Shown piece by piece: positions 17,010-25,944 of a DNA stretch of 64,000 nucleotides. The stretch covers positions 1 through 64,000 of the forward strand of contig NZ_JBEPTM010000004.1 in the NCBI RefSeq assembly GCF_040549525.1. Direction: 5' to 3'. The position numbers were made by a program, and so were the translations under genes. Origin of the DNA: Lacisediminihabitans sp040549525. GTDB lineage: Bacteria; Actinomycetota; Actinomycetes; Actinomycetales; Microbacteriaceae. Under the pieces are notes generated by a model, which saw only the letters and a program-made list of their open reading frames with translations, was not told the DNA's origin and searched no databases. Each line of letters begins with the position of its first letter. Position 1 is the first letter of the stretch.

Positions 17010-17863
17010 ACGATCGACCCGGCCTGCTCGCGGGCCCGCATCCTGGCCGTGTACCAGTCGGTGAGGCGGATCATGGGCAGCGCGAGCAGCACGAAGAGCA
17101 GCCCCGCGAGCACATAGGGGGTGAAGTTGAAGGATGAGGCGGTCTCGATCTGCGCCGCCCGCACGGCATCGATGGCCCCGAGCACCGAGATGAGCCCCAC
17201 ATCTTTCTGCATGGCCACGAAGTCATTCATGAGCGCCGGCGTGACCTTGCGGATCGCCTGCGGCAGGATCACCAGCCGCATGGTCTGGCCGTGGCTGAGC
17301 CCGAGGGACCTCGCGGCGAGCCGCTGGGACGGGTGCACCGACTCGATCCCGGCCCGGAACACCTCAGAGACATAGGCCGAGTAGGTGAGGATGAGCGCGA
17401 TGGTGCCCCAGAACTCCGCCGGGAACCGGGGGATATCGAGCCTCAACCCCGGGATGCCGAATCCCACGAGATAGAGCACGATGATGAGTGGCAGCCCGCG
17501 GAACAGGTCGGTGTATCCGGCCACGAGGGCCCGAACGGGAAAGAAGATCGGTCCGCGCAGTGTGCGAAGGGTCGCGAGGATGATGCTGAGCACCAGCACC
17601 CCGATCGCGGCGAAGAACAGCACCCGGATGTTGAGCCAGAGGCCGGTGATCACCCGCGGCCAGGCCTTCGCGAGCACCGCCGGATCGAAGAAGGAGTGCT
17701 GCACCCGTTGCCAACCGGGCGTGTTGACGATCGCGATCCAGGCGATCGCGGCGAACACGAGAGTGCTGATCACCGCGATGAGCACCGACCGTGACGTCTG
17801 GCGTCGCCGGAAACCTCGACGGTCGAGCTCGACCGCGCTCGGTTCGTGCAGGGCAGTCGTCAT
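17006..17863 (-). CDS. amino-acid ABC transporter permease (HisM/GlnP type)
   Basis: This 285-aa inner-membrane permease has about five to six helices and the EAA-type loop (RAGIESVHPSQRLAARSLG, then LPQAIRKVTPAL) that contacts the ATPase. A single permease gene suggests a homodimer. It lies 9 nt after the binding-protein gene and overlaps the ATPase gene. Confidence 0.92.
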   Translation of the reverse strand: MTTALHEPSAVELDRRGFRRRQTSRSVLIAVISTLVFAAIAWIAIVNTPGWQRVQHSFFDPAVLAKAWPRVITGLWLNIRVLFFAAIGVLVLSIILATLRTLRGPIFFPVRALVAGYTDLFRGLPLIIVLYLVGFGIPGLRLDIPRFPAEFWGTIALILTYSAYVSEVFRAGIESVHPSQRLAARSLGLSHGQTMRLVILPQAIRKVTPALMNDFVAMQKDVGLISVLGAIDAVRAAQIETASSFNFTPYVLAGLLFVLLALPMIRLTDWYTARMRAREQAGSIV

Positions 17864-17872
17864 CCTTGCAAA

Positions 17873-18724
17873 CTACTTGAGAACGGGGGCGTCCGCCGAA
17901 CTCGCGAGCCAGGTGGTCGCCAGCTTGTCGAGAGTGCCGTCAGCGCGAAGGGCATCCACGGCGGCGGTGACCTTCGTGGTGAGCGGGCTGCCCTTCGCCA
18001 GCACGAGACCGAACTGGTCTCCGGTGCCCGTCTGCTTGGGCAGCTGTCCGATGATCTTGCCGCCGTCGAGCTCCGCACCGGTGAGGTAGAAGGCGGTGGG
18101 CAGGTCGACGACAAGCGCGTCGATGGTGCCGCTCTGCAGTGCGAGCTTCGCATCGTCGTTGGAATTGAAGGCCTGGGCTCCGGCGGTGGGCTTGATCTGC
18201 TTCTCGATGGCGTCGAAGCTCGTCGTGCCCGTCTGCGCGCCGACGAGGAGGCTCTTCAGGTCGGAGATCGACTTGGCGTTCTCGGCCTTGGAACCCTTGA
18301 TCGTGATGACGGTCTGCGTGGTCTCGTAGTACGGCGAGGAGAAGTCGACGTCGGCCTTGCGCTCATCCGTGATGGAGAACTGCTGCAGGTTGAAGTCGAA
18401 GTCCTTGTCACCCGGCGCGATGGCCTGGTCGAAGGTGGAGCGCACCCAGACGACATCCTTCTTGGCGAACCCGAGCTTGTCGGCGACCGCGTAGGCGACC
18501 GCGGACTCGAAGCCCTTGCCTGACTGCGGTGTGTCATCGATGACCCACGGGAAGTAGGCGGGCTGGCCCGTGCCGATGGTGAGCTTTCCGGAGGTGACGT
18601 AGCCGGACGATCCGCCCGAGGAGGACGACGAGGAGGGGGATGACGAGGCGCAGGCCGCGAGAGCGGCGACGAGCACCGCGGCTCCGATGGCGGCGACGAT
18701 TCGGGAGGCAGGGATTCGGGTCAT
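17873..18724 (-). CDS. amino-acid ABC transporter substrate-binding lipoprotein
   Basis: This 283-aa solute-binding protein of family 3 has a lipoprotein signal ending in LAAC at about residue 24, then a Ser/Gly-rich tether and the two-lobed binding domain (KLTIGTGQPAYFPWV onward). Segments such as GAQTGTTSFDAI and DALVVDLPTAFYL are typical of amino-acid binders. It leads the importer operon and fixes its substrate, which I cannot assign beyond amino acid or similar. Confidence 0.92.
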   Translation of the reverse strand: MTRIPASRIVAAIGAAVLVAALAACASSSPSSSSSSGGSSGYVTSGKLTIGTGQPAYFPWVIDDTPQSGKGFESAVAYAVADKLGFAKKDVVWVRSTFDQAIAPGDKDFDFNLQQFSITDERKADVDFSSPYYETTQTVITIKGSKAENAKSISDLKSLLVGAQTGTTSFDAIEKQIKPTAGAQAFNSNDDAKLALQSGTIDALVVDLPTAFYLTGAELDGGKIIGQLPKQTGTGDQFGLVLAKGSPLTTKVTAAVDALRADGTLDKLATTWLASSADAPVLK

Positions 18725-18797
18725 CCCTCGATCATGGCTTACCGTCGAAGCGCGGCATGGCGCGGACTACGAATTGTTACCGGATACCCTTGCCAGC

Positions 18798-20189
18798 ATG
18801 ATCCCTTCGGCGACGCTGCGTTCGCTCGCGCGCAGTCCGCTGCTGCTCTGGGCGGCATTCATCCTCGCGCACCTGTGGCTCGGAGCACTGAACCTCTACG
18901 GTCCCGGTCAGCCCTTCGGCGATGTGACCAGCGTCTACAAGTTCTGGACCGATCAGGCCCTCCTGTCGAACTACTGGGTGGGCATCGACGGCTCGTGGGT
19001 CTACCCGATCGTCGCTCTCGTACCCATGTTGATCGCCCGCGTCTTCGGGCCCGAGCTGTTTCCCAGTACCTGGCTTGGCCTGGTGCTGGTGCTCGACCTG
19101 CTCGCGCTCGGTATCCTGACCGGCTGGGGACGCACCAGCCGCAACATCGCGGTGGCGTGGTGGTGGGTCGCATTCCTGCTGCTTCTCGGCCCCATCGCGG
19201 TCGGACGCATCGACTCGATCACCGTTCCGCTGGCGGTCGTCGGTGTGCTGCTTGTGGCGACTCGTCCGCGAGCCTCGGTCGTGATCCTCACTGTCGCCAC
19301 CTGGATAAAGGTCTGGCCAGCCGCCCTGCTCGTGTCCATCCTGATCGCGGTGCGCGCGCGCCGGCAGGTGGTGGTCGGTGCGGGGATCACGAGCCTCGTC
19401 ATCGTTGCGATCGCGCTCTCCCTCGGCGCCGGCGCGAATGTCTTCAGTTTCATCACCCAGCAGTCCGTTCGCGGGCTCCAGGTGGAAGCGCCGATCAGCA
19501 CCGTCTGGCTGTGGCAGGAGTTCGCCGGAGTGCCGAACACCTTCGTGTATTACGACCAGGGGCTCCTGACCTGGCAGGTACGGGGCCCCGGTGTCGAGGC
19601 GGCCAGCATGCTCATCAACCCCCTGATGGCACTCGTGGTGGTTGCCATCACGATCCTCGCCGTGATCGCCGTGCGTAGTCGTGTGGCCGTCGCGGACCTG
19701 CTGCCGTCACTGTCGCTCGCCTACGTCGTAGCCCTCATCGCCGTCAACAAGGTCGGTTCGCCGCAGTACATCACCTGGCTCGCCGTGCCCGTGATCCTCG
19801 GTCTCGCAGTAAACGCCGTGGGCCGTGGGCGAGTCTTCCGCACCCCGGCGATCCTGGTGCTGGTGCTGGCCGCGCTCACCCAGGCGATCTACCCCTACTT
19901 CTACGGCTATCTGCTCAGCCTCGACCCGCTCATGCTCATCGTGATCTCGGCCCGAAACCTGCTGTACTTCGTCCTGCTCGGCTGGGCCGTCGTCTCGATC
20001 TGGCGGGCTTCCCGGGCCGCCGAATTCTCGGTGGACCCCGATGACCGACCCACTGTGGATCGACCCGACATCGATCGACCCGTGGCCTGGCTTCCCGCGG
20101 TCTGGCCGTTCGGGGTCGAGCACACGAGCACCGAGCCCACGAGCACCGAGCAGCGTGACAGGCTGGACGAGGGCGAGCCGGCCCGGTAG
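18798..20189 (+). CDS. polytopic membrane protein, probable GT87/DUF2029-type mannosyltransferase-like
   Basis: This 463-aa protein has about ten to twelve hydrophobic helices. The first periplasmic loop carries an acidic pair region (GQPFGDVTSVYKFW), as in GT-C polyprenol-phosphate-dependent glycosyltransferases. A WIKVWPAALL segment resembles the DUF2029/GT87 family used by actinobacteria for lipomannan or glycolipid assembly. The ATG at 18798 is chosen because upstream in-frame codons overlap the divergent binding-protein gene. The C-terminal tail is cytosolic, polar and repeat-like (TSTEPTSTEQ). Substrate and product are unknown. Confidence 0.65.
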   Translation: MIPSATLRSLARSPLLLWAAFILAHLWLGALNLYGPGQPFGDVTSVYKFWTDQALLSNYWVGIDGSWVYPIVALVPMLIARVFGPELFPSTWLGLVLVLDLLALGILTGWGRTSRNIAVAWWWVAFLLLLGPIAVGRIDSITVPLAVVGVLLVATRPRASVVILTVATWIKVWPAALLVSILIAVRARRQVVVGAGITSLVIVAIALSLGAGANVFSFITQQSVRGLQVEAPISTVWLWQEFAGVPNTFVYYDQGLLTWQVRGPGVEAASMLINPLMALVVVAITILAVIAVRSRVAVADLLPSLSLAYVVALIAVNKVGSPQYITWLAVPVILGLAVNAVGRGRVFRTPAILVLVLAALTQAIYPYFYGYLLSLDPLMLIVISARNLLYFVLLGWAVVSIWRASRAAEFSVDPDDRPTVDRPDIDRPVAWLPAVWPFGVEHTSTEPTSTEQRDRLDEGEPAR

Positions 20190-20219
20190 TCGCTTTCGCC
20201 ATCGATCAGAGGAGATCCC

Positions 20220-20528
20220 ATGCTCGTAGCATTCTCAGTCGCCCCCAGCGGCGCACCGGAGTCGGATGATTCGGTGCACGACGCCGTCGCAGCCGCCGTG
20301 CGCGTCGTGCGCGAGTCCGGCCTGCCGAACCACACCGACTCGATGTTCACGACCATCGAGGGCGACTGGGACGAGGTCTTCGCCGTAGTGAAGCGCGCGA
20401 CCGAGGCCGTCGGCACGTTCGGAACCCGCGTGTCACTGGTGCTGAAGGCCGACATCCGTCCGGGTCACACGGGCGAACTCACCGGCAAGGTGGAGCGCCT
20501 CGAGCGCGCGCTCGACGCGCAGGGCTGA
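20220..20528 (+). CDS. MTH1187/YkoF-family thiamine-binding protein
   Basis: This 102-aa ferredoxin-like protein has the DUF77/MTH1187 pattern: an N-terminal MLVAFSVAPSG strand, a central HTDSMFTTIEGDWDEVF block and a C-terminal VSLVLKADIRPG strand. Family members bind thiamine or its hydroxymethylpyrimidine part and form oligomers. No thiamine transport or synthesis genes lie beside it here, so its partner is unclear. An AGAGGA ribosome site precedes the ATG. Confidence 0.8.
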   Translation: MLVAFSVAPSGAPESDDSVHDAVAAAVRVVRESGLPNHTDSMFTTIEGDWDEVFAVVKRATEAVGTFGTRVSLVLKADIRPGHTGELTGKVERLERALDAQG

Positions 20529-20599
20529 GCGCCAGGGTCCGCCATCGCCCTACAGTAGAACCCAGGGAGCGTCGCCGACGCACCCGACGATGCTCGACG

Positions 20600-21895
20600 G
20601 TGAGTCTTCGCACTCCCTCGATCCCCGAACGGCCCGTCACCCCCGTGAAAACCCTGTCTCCCGCCCGGACGCGCCTCGCCCTGCTCGCTCTCGCGCTCGG
20701 AGGATTCGGAATCGGATCCACCGAATTCGTCGTGCTCGGCCTGCTGCCCAACATCGCCCACGATCTCCTGCCGCAGCTGTATGCCCGTTCGCCGGAGGTC
20801 GCGAACGCGCAGGCCGGTTGGCTCGCCTCCGCCTACGCGCTCGGCGTCGTGGTCGGTGCGCCGACCATCGCCGCGTTCGCCGCGAGGTTCCCGCGCAAGA
20901 AGCTGCTGCTCGTGCTCGCCGCCGCGTTCACCCTCGGCACGGTGCTGTCCGCGGTGCTGCCCACCTTCGGGCTCGTGCTCGCGGCGCGGTTTCTGGCGGG
21001 GCTGCCCCACGGCGCCTACTTCGGCATCGCGTCATTGGTCGCCGCCTCCCTGATGGGGCCCGGCAAGCGCGGGGCCGGAGTCGCCTACGTTCTGTCGGGG
21101 CTCACGATCGCCAATGTGGTCGGTGTGCCCGCTATCACCTTCCTCGGGCAGCAGGCCGGCTGGCGGGTCGCCTACTTCGCCGTCGCCGTGATCTTCGGGC
21201 TGACCTTCGTCGCCCTCGCGCTGCTGCTCCCGACACAGCCGGGGGATGCCTCCGCCACGATGAAGCGGGAGCTGAAGGCCTTCGGACGCTCGCAGGTCTG
21301 GCTCACGCTGCTCACCGGCGCGATCGGTTTCGGCGGCTTCTTCTGCGTATACACGTTCATCTCGCCGATCTCGACGGATGTCGCGGGACTCGCCCCGATC
21401 GTCGTGCCGATCGTGCTCGTCGTGGTGGGCCTCGGGATGACGCTGGGCAATATCATCGGTGGCTGGGCCGCCGACAAGAACGTCGTGCGCGCGATCTACT
21501 CGTTCTTCGGCCTCTTCGTCGTGTCGCTCGCCGGGCTCGCCCTCACGGCCCACCTCGTTCCCGGACTCTTCGTCTTCGTCTTCCTGGTCGGTGTGGCGGC
21601 CTCGGGTATCTCCCCGGCCATCCAGACCCGTCTCATGGATGTCGCCGGCGACAGCCAGACTCTGGCCGCGGCGGCGAACCACTCGGCCCTCAACATCGGC
21701 AACAGCCTCGGCGCGTACCTCGGCGGACTCACGGTGGCAGCGGGGCTCGGCTACATCTCCCCGGTGTGGGTCGGCCTGATGCTCTGCGCGCCGGGACTGG
21801 CCCTCGTGACGTGGAGCGTGCTGTTGCAGCGCAGCCGTGGCGGCTCGCTCGCGAGCCGGCGCGAGCATCCGATCGTGCCGCTCGCGGCGGAGTAG
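20600..21895 (+). CDS. MFS transporter, DHA1/AraJ-like
   Basis: This 431-aa, 12-helix major facilitator protein resembles the AraJ/YdhP/PbuE exporters (GFGIGSTEFVVLGLLPNIA in helix 1, GLPHGAYFGIASLVA in helix 4). Such proteins usually export drugs, sugars or nucleobases. GTG 20600 is the outer start; an in-frame GTG at 20648 would also give a full transporter. It faces the response-regulator gene, with a strong hairpin between them. Confidence 0.85.
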   Translation: MSLRTPSIPERPVTPVKTLSPARTRLALLALALGGFGIGSTEFVVLGLLPNIAHDLLPQLYARSPEVANAQAGWLASAYALGVVVGAPTIAAFAARFPRKKLLLVLAAAFTLGTVLSAVLPTFGLVLAARFLAGLPHGAYFGIASLVAASLMGPGKRGAGVAYVLSGLTIANVVGVPAITFLGQQAGWRVAYFAVAVIFGLTFVALALLLPTQPGDASATMKRELKAFGRSQVWLTLLTGAIGFGGFFCVYTFISPISTDVAGLAPIVVPIVLVVVGLGMTLGNIIGGWAADKNVVRAIYSFFGLFVVSLAGLALTAHLVPGLFVFVFLVGVAASGISPAIQTRLMDVAGDSQTLAAAANHSALNIGNSLGAYLGGLTVAAGLGYISPVWVGLMLCAPGLALVTWSVLLQRSRGGSLASRREHPIVPLAAE

Positions 21896-21906
21896 CCCGG
21901 CTGCTC

Positions 21907-21933
21907 GTGCCGCGGATCCGGAGATCCGCGCAC
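21907..21933. terminator. bidirectional hairpin terminator between convergent genes
   Basis: The arm at 21907-21918 (GTGCCGCGGATC) pairs with 21923-21933 (GATCCGCGCAC) around a CGGA loop, with one bulged C. It lies in the 42-nt gap between the MFS gene and the response-regulator gene, where both transcripts must end. Confidence 0.7.
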
Positions 21934-21937
21934 GGCG

Positions 21938-22624
21938 CTAGAAGCTGTTCGGCGCGTCCGTCGAGATCAGGATGCCGTCCTGGATCGCGCGCTTGCGCAG
22001 CGCCACCTTCGTGCCGACATCGATTCCGGCGACGCGGTACTTCTCGCGGATCCTCTTCAGGTAGCTCTTGGCGGTCTCTTCCGAGATCCCGAGCTGGAAG
22101 GCGACGGCCTTCACCGGCTCGCCGCCGCCGTAGAGGGCCATCACCCGGCGCTCCTGCGCGCTCAGCTTGGGGGCGCCGCCGACATCGCCGGCGTTGAGGG
22201 CGAGATCCAGTTCGGCGGAGACGAAGGAGTCGCCCTGGGAGGCGGCCCGGATGGCTTCGACGATCATCTCGGCATCCTCGCTCTTCACGAGGTAGCCGAG
22301 GGCTCCGGCCGCGAGAGCCTCGCGCACGACGTTCGGCTCCGAGTAGGTGCTCATGAGCACCGTCTTCACCCCGGTCGTCTTGAGCGTCGAGATCTTCAGC
22401 GAGATCGGAATGTTGTCTTTGAGGTCGAGGTCGAGAAGCACCACGTCCACGGGGAACTCCGCGTGCGTCAGCAGGTCCGGCCAGGTGGACACCGCGGCGA
22501 CCATGTTGATGTCGGATGCGGCGTTGCGGATCCATTCGGTGAGCGCACCGAGCAACATCTTGTGGTCATCGACCAGTGCGAGGCGGATTCGATCGTCAGT
22601 GGGGGGGACGGAGCTGTCTGGCAC
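21938..22624 (-). CDS. NarL-type response regulator with atypical LuxR HTH (RR1)
   Basis: This 228-aa regulator has a receiver domain with the acidic pair D19/D20 (LALVDDH), phosphoacceptor D65 (LLDLDLKDN) and conserved K114 (YLVKSE), followed by a helix-turn-helix with LGISEETAKSYLKRIREKYR. The last part (GIDVGTKVALRKRAI) closely resembles the second regulator in the locus, RR2. GTG 22624 is the likely start; it lies 37 nt after the preceding sensor-like gene and avoids overlap. All four genes of the locus run the same way. The DNA target and signal are unknown. Confidence 0.85.
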   Translation of the reverse strand: MPDSSVPPTDDRIRLALVDDHKMLLGALTEWIRNAASDINMVAAVSTWPDLLTHAEFPVDVVLLDLDLKDNIPISLKISTLKTTGVKTVLMSTYSEPNVVREALAAGALGYLVKSEDAEMIVEAIRAASQGDSFVSAELDLALNAGDVGGAPKLSAQERRVMALYGGGEPVKAVAFQLGISEETAKSYLKRIREKYRVAGIDVGTKVALRKRAIQDGILISTDAPNSF

Positions 22625-22661
22625 GGGGGCCTTCCATTCTGTGGACGCGTCTCTATCGATG

Positions 22662-23915
22662 CTATTGGTCGGCGGGGTTGGTGACGATGCACTCGATCTC
22701 GACACGCAGGCTCGAGTTCTGGGTGGAGTCGAGGAATCTCCCGACTTTGCCGATCGCATCCCAGGTGGCGGGATCCACCCGACTGCGCGGCACGGCGGTT
22801 GTGGTGATGACGAGCGGCACCGTGATCGTCTTCGACCCCGGCTCCGGGATGGCGGTCACCGGCCCGATGGTGAGTTGCGCGGTCGGACTCGACTTGCTCT
22901 GGTCGCTCACCAGCAGCCAGACCGCCGCGAGCAGGCCGTCGCGCTGTTGCGGAGCGAGCAGGCCGGCGAGACTTCCGCGGTCGGCAAGGGTCACGGACTT
23001 TCCCAACTGCTCGGACTCCGTGATCGCGTGATAGAGCCAGGTCTCGCGTCGGCCCTCGATGAGGTGCAGCCTGAGTTCGGTGGCGAGGGATGCCGCGGTG
23101 GACGCCGTCTTGGGGGAGAGGGGCAGCTTGGTGCGTCCCGTTGCGACGGACTCGAGGAGTTCCTCGGCGGCGAGGTCGAGCCGCGCGAGTTCTTCCGATG
23201 CCAGCATGCCAACGGCGAAGCGCGGCGCGGAGACGGTGCTCTGAACCAGTACCCGGTCGAGTTCCAGCTGCACGATGCGGCGGAAACGCCGCACGATGTA
23301 GATTCCGAACACCACCGGCATCACCGCTGTCGCCAGGAGGAGGATCTGGGCGGGAATGTTCTCCGGGGTCAATTTCGTGGTCAGGAGCATTGCCACCAAC
23401 AGGGTCATTCCGAGAATGGATGCGACCGCGAGCAATTCGCGGCTGCGACGGAGGGTGACGGCGGCGAGCAGCCCGAAACCGGCGGACGCCGCGGCCGTGG
23501 CATAGCGACCCACGTCATGAAGAGACCAGATGGCGATGAGATCGAAGGCGACCACGCCGGCCAGGCCGATCAGGAAGGTACCGAACAGCCAGTCGGGCAT
23601 CTGTTCGCCGCGGGTGGCGATGGTCGTGGCGACGCCGACGAGCGCGAGCGCGTACACCACCCACGCCAGCGCCGCGGGCAGGATGGAGGGATACTCCCCG
23701 GCATGGCTCACGAACATGCCGATGCCGTACACGGCCTGGAGGGCGGCGAGAACGCTCGCGCCGACGCCGAGGTAGCCGGTGCCGAGACTGGCCCCGCGCG
23801 CGCTGGCCTGGCGCATGGCGCGTCCGGCGGTGGACGTGGCCGGCACCCCGGCACGGTTGCGCTTGCCGAGGATGACCCCGAGGGTGTTCTCTTCCGGGCG
23901 GGCGTAGTCGGTCAC
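22662..23915 (-). CDS. membrane sensor-like protein resembling a histidine kinase without catalytic motifs
   Basis: This 417-aa protein has a polar N-terminus and six or so hydrophobic segments (about residues 48-215), then a soluble region of some 200 residues where a kinase core would sit. I see no H-box histidine like that of the next gene and no recognisable N or G boxes of an ATPase. The layout (helices, coiled DHp-like stretch around ASEELARLDLAAEELLES, C-terminal alpha/beta part) parallels the neighbouring kinase. It overlaps the kinase gene by 4 nt, so the two are probably made together. A degenerate partner subunit is the best guess. Confidence 0.55.
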   Translation of the reverse strand: MTDYARPEENTLGVILGKRNRAGVPATSTAGRAMRQASARGASLGTGYLGVGASVLAALQAVYGIGMFVSHAGEYPSILPAALAWVVYALALVGVATTIATRGEQMPDWLFGTFLIGLAGVVAFDLIAIWSLHDVGRYATAAASAGFGLLAAVTLRRSRELLAVASILGMTLLVAMLLTTKLTPENIPAQILLLATAVMPVVFGIYIVRRFRRIVQLELDRVLVQSTVSAPRFAVGMLASEELARLDLAAEELLESVATGRTKLPLSPKTASTAASLATELRLHLIEGRRETWLYHAITESEQLGKSVTLADRGSLAGLLAPQQRDGLLAAVWLLVSDQSKSSPTAQLTIGPVTAIPEPGSKTITVPLVITTTAVPRSRVDPATWDAIGKVGRFLDSTQNSSLRVEIECIVTNPADQ

Positions 23916-25141
23916 TTGGGCACCTCGAGCACGACGGTGGTTCCGGCGCCCGGAGAGGAGAACAGTCGCGCGTTGCCGCCGACGTCCTTCAGGCGCGCGA
24001 CGACGGAGTCTTTGAAGCCGAGCCGAGCCTCATCGATGTCCGAGATATTGAACCCGACGCCGGCATCCGTGACCATGGCCCGCACCGTCGATTCGTCATC
24101 GGTGATGGTGACGTGGGCGTCGGTGACCCCGGCGTGCCGGCGCACATTCTCCAGGCACTCCGCGAGCGCGAGGAGGAAGGCGTCGAGAACATCGCTGGGG
24201 AGAAGAACCTGGCCGGTGCCGTGCCAGCTGACCTCGAGGCCCATGCGCCCGAAGCGCTGCTTCACCGATTCGAGGGTGGTGCCGAGAGCGGTCTCCTCGA
24301 CGGGTTCCAGGTTGTAGACACCCGAGGACTGGGGAACGGGAGTCGCTCCGAGCCTCAGTTGGCGCAACAGCCGCGCGTCTTCGCCGGACTGCTGCTGGAG
24401 AGCGGATGCCGCGACCCCGACACCGGAGTGGGCGAGGAGGGTGAGGGTGGCGAGCACGGTGTCGTGCAGGAGCCTGGCGCCCTGGCGACGCTGGGCCTCG
24501 GTCTCGCTGGCCTGGCGCTCGGCCCGGTGGGCTCGCCCGATGCTGTAGATGCGGCGGGCGGCCCGAGGGATGCTGGCCGAGAGCCAATACCCGAAGACGG
24601 CGGCGAGCACCCAGCCGGTCATGATCTGCGCGTCCTGTACCGAGACGGGTCCGGGAATGGCCAGTTCTGCGAGCACGAGGGTGGCGAGGAATGCGACGAC
24701 CAGCAGGATGATCCGCCCGACGCCGGCCGTGAGGACCACCGCGAACGAGGCGATCGCACCGGCGGCCAGGGGCACGATCGCCGTGCCGAGGGAGCTGCTC
24801 GCCTGGTCTTCCCCGGGCAGTTGCACCACGAACAGAATGCCGAGTCCCGACAGGATGCCGAGCACGATCCAGACGAGGGACTGGTTCACGCCGACGCGGT
24901 AGAGACTGAACGCGAGCACCACGAACAGCGGGAGGGCGGAGAGCAGCGTCGCCAGTTGCAGCACTCCCGGCACCGAGAAACAGACAAGGGCCACCGCTGT
25001 CGAGCCGAGGCCGATGAAGCGGGCGGATCGCTGCAGAAGTCGATCGCGCTCCTTGGCGATGAGTTCCACAGAGCAATAGTCACACATCGACACCCGCCGC
25101 GGGGGCGCGACACCGCCGGCGCCGTCACACGCGAGCGACAC
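23912..25141 (-). CDS. HisKA_3-type membrane sensor histidine kinase
   Basis: This protein of up to 409 aa has six or so transmembrane helices (about residues 45-190) and a DHp domain with the phosphoacceptor at H226 (GARLLHDTVLATLTLLAHSG). Its HATPase domain has an N-box AECLENVRRHAG and G1 box TDAGVGFN. It is the only protein in the locus with intact kinase motifs and should phosphorylate one or both flanking regulators. GTG 25141 abuts the RR2 stop codon; an internal ATG at 25087 is an alternative and begins MCDYC, a CxxC pair at the N-terminus. Confidence 0.87.
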   Translation of the reverse strand: MSLACDGAGGVAPPRRVSMCDYCSVELIAKERDRLLQRSARFIGLGSTAVALVCFSVPGVLQLATLLSALPLFVVLAFSLYRVGVNQSLVWIVLGILSGLGILFVVQLPGEDQASSSLGTAIVPLAAGAIASFAVVLTAGVGRIILLVVAFLATLVLAELAIPGPVSVQDAQIMTGWVLAAVFGYWLSASIPRAARRIYSIGRAHRAERQASETEAQRRQGARLLHDTVLATLTLLAHSGVGVAASALQQQSGEDARLLRQLRLGATPVPQSSGVYNLEPVEETALGTTLESVKQRFGRMGLEVSWHGTGQVLLPSDVLDAFLLALAECLENVRRHAGVTDAHVTITDDESTVRAMVTDAGVGFNISDIDEARLGFKDSVVARLKDVGGNARLFSSPGAGTTVVLEVPK

Positions 25142-25804
25142 TCACTCCGGGGTGAGCCAGCCTTCGCGGATGCCGTGGCGTCTCAGCAGGATCTTGGTCC
25201 CGAGATCGATGCCGATGTCCCGATACTTGCGCCGAGCGCGTTTGATGTAGGACTTGACCGTCTCTTCGGTCGTTCCCATGTCTCCGGCGACCTCGCGGAT
25301 GGAACGCCCGGAGGCATAGAGCGTGATCGCGCGAAGTTCCTGCCGTCCGAGCCCGGGATCGAGGGTCCTGCCGTCGCCGGACAGCGCTCCGGCGAGAGGA
25401 CCGTTCTCGTAACGCTGGCCCGCGGCGGCGGATTGGATCGCGCGCACCAGTTCATCGGCCGACTCGGTCTTCGGCACGAAGCCGAGTGCGCCCGCCCTGA
25501 TCGCGCCATGGATGGAGGAGGACTCCGCGTGGCGACTCATGACGATGGTGCTGGAGCCGGCGGCGTTGAGGGCCCGCACCTTCGCGCCGATCGAGACGTT
25601 GTCGTCGAGGTTGAGGTCGAGCACGACCACGTCGACGGGGAACTCGGGGTGCGCCAATAGCCCCGACCAGCTGGACTCGCCGATGGCGACATGGATGCCA
25701 TGACGGCGCGAATGCAGGTGCGCGACGAGTCCGTCCACCACGAGCTGGTGATCATCGACGATCGCAACTCGGATGAGGGCAGACTTCTCTCGCTTGTGAA
25801 TCAC
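25142..25804 (-). CDS. NarL-type response regulator with atypical LuxR HTH (RR2)
   Basis: This 220-aa paralogue of RR1 is the first gene of the locus. The receiver has D17/D18 (VAIVDDH), phosphoacceptor D63 (VLDLNLDDN) and K112 (FVPKTES). The output domain is MGTTEETVKSYIKRARRKYR followed by GIDLGTKILLRRHGI. GTG 25804 is taken as start because it sits just before the receiver; a longer frame to 25867 adds a Cys-rich, unlikely segment. Both regulators share the unusual GID-x-GTK tail, so they may bind related sites. Confidence 0.85.
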   Translation of the reverse strand: MIHKREKSALIRVAIVDDHQLVVDGLVAHLHSRRHGIHVAIGESSWSGLLAHPEFPVDVVVLDLNLDDNVSIGAKVRALNAAGSSTIVMSRHAESSSIHGAIRAGALGFVPKTESADELVRAIQSAAAGQRYENGPLAGALSGDGRTLDPGLGRQELRAITLYASGRSIREVAGDMGTTEETVKSYIKRARRKYRDIGIDLGTKILLRRHGIREGWLTPE

Positions 25805-25944
25805 TTCGACCGGCTTTCCCCCGTGGCAGGTGCAAGCTCGGGTGCTGGCACAGACCACTCTGTACACCCAGCATAGTCAAACTGACAGTCGCTCGGGTGC
25901 CGGGGGGTACCCCCAAAACGGCCCTGTCACTGCCCAGGAGGGGG

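Noticed and set aside
25902..25914. GGGGGTACCCCC palindrome as terminator of metX
   Set aside because: The stem has no room for a loop without opening the centre, and no T-run follows; it is probably chance G/C tracts.
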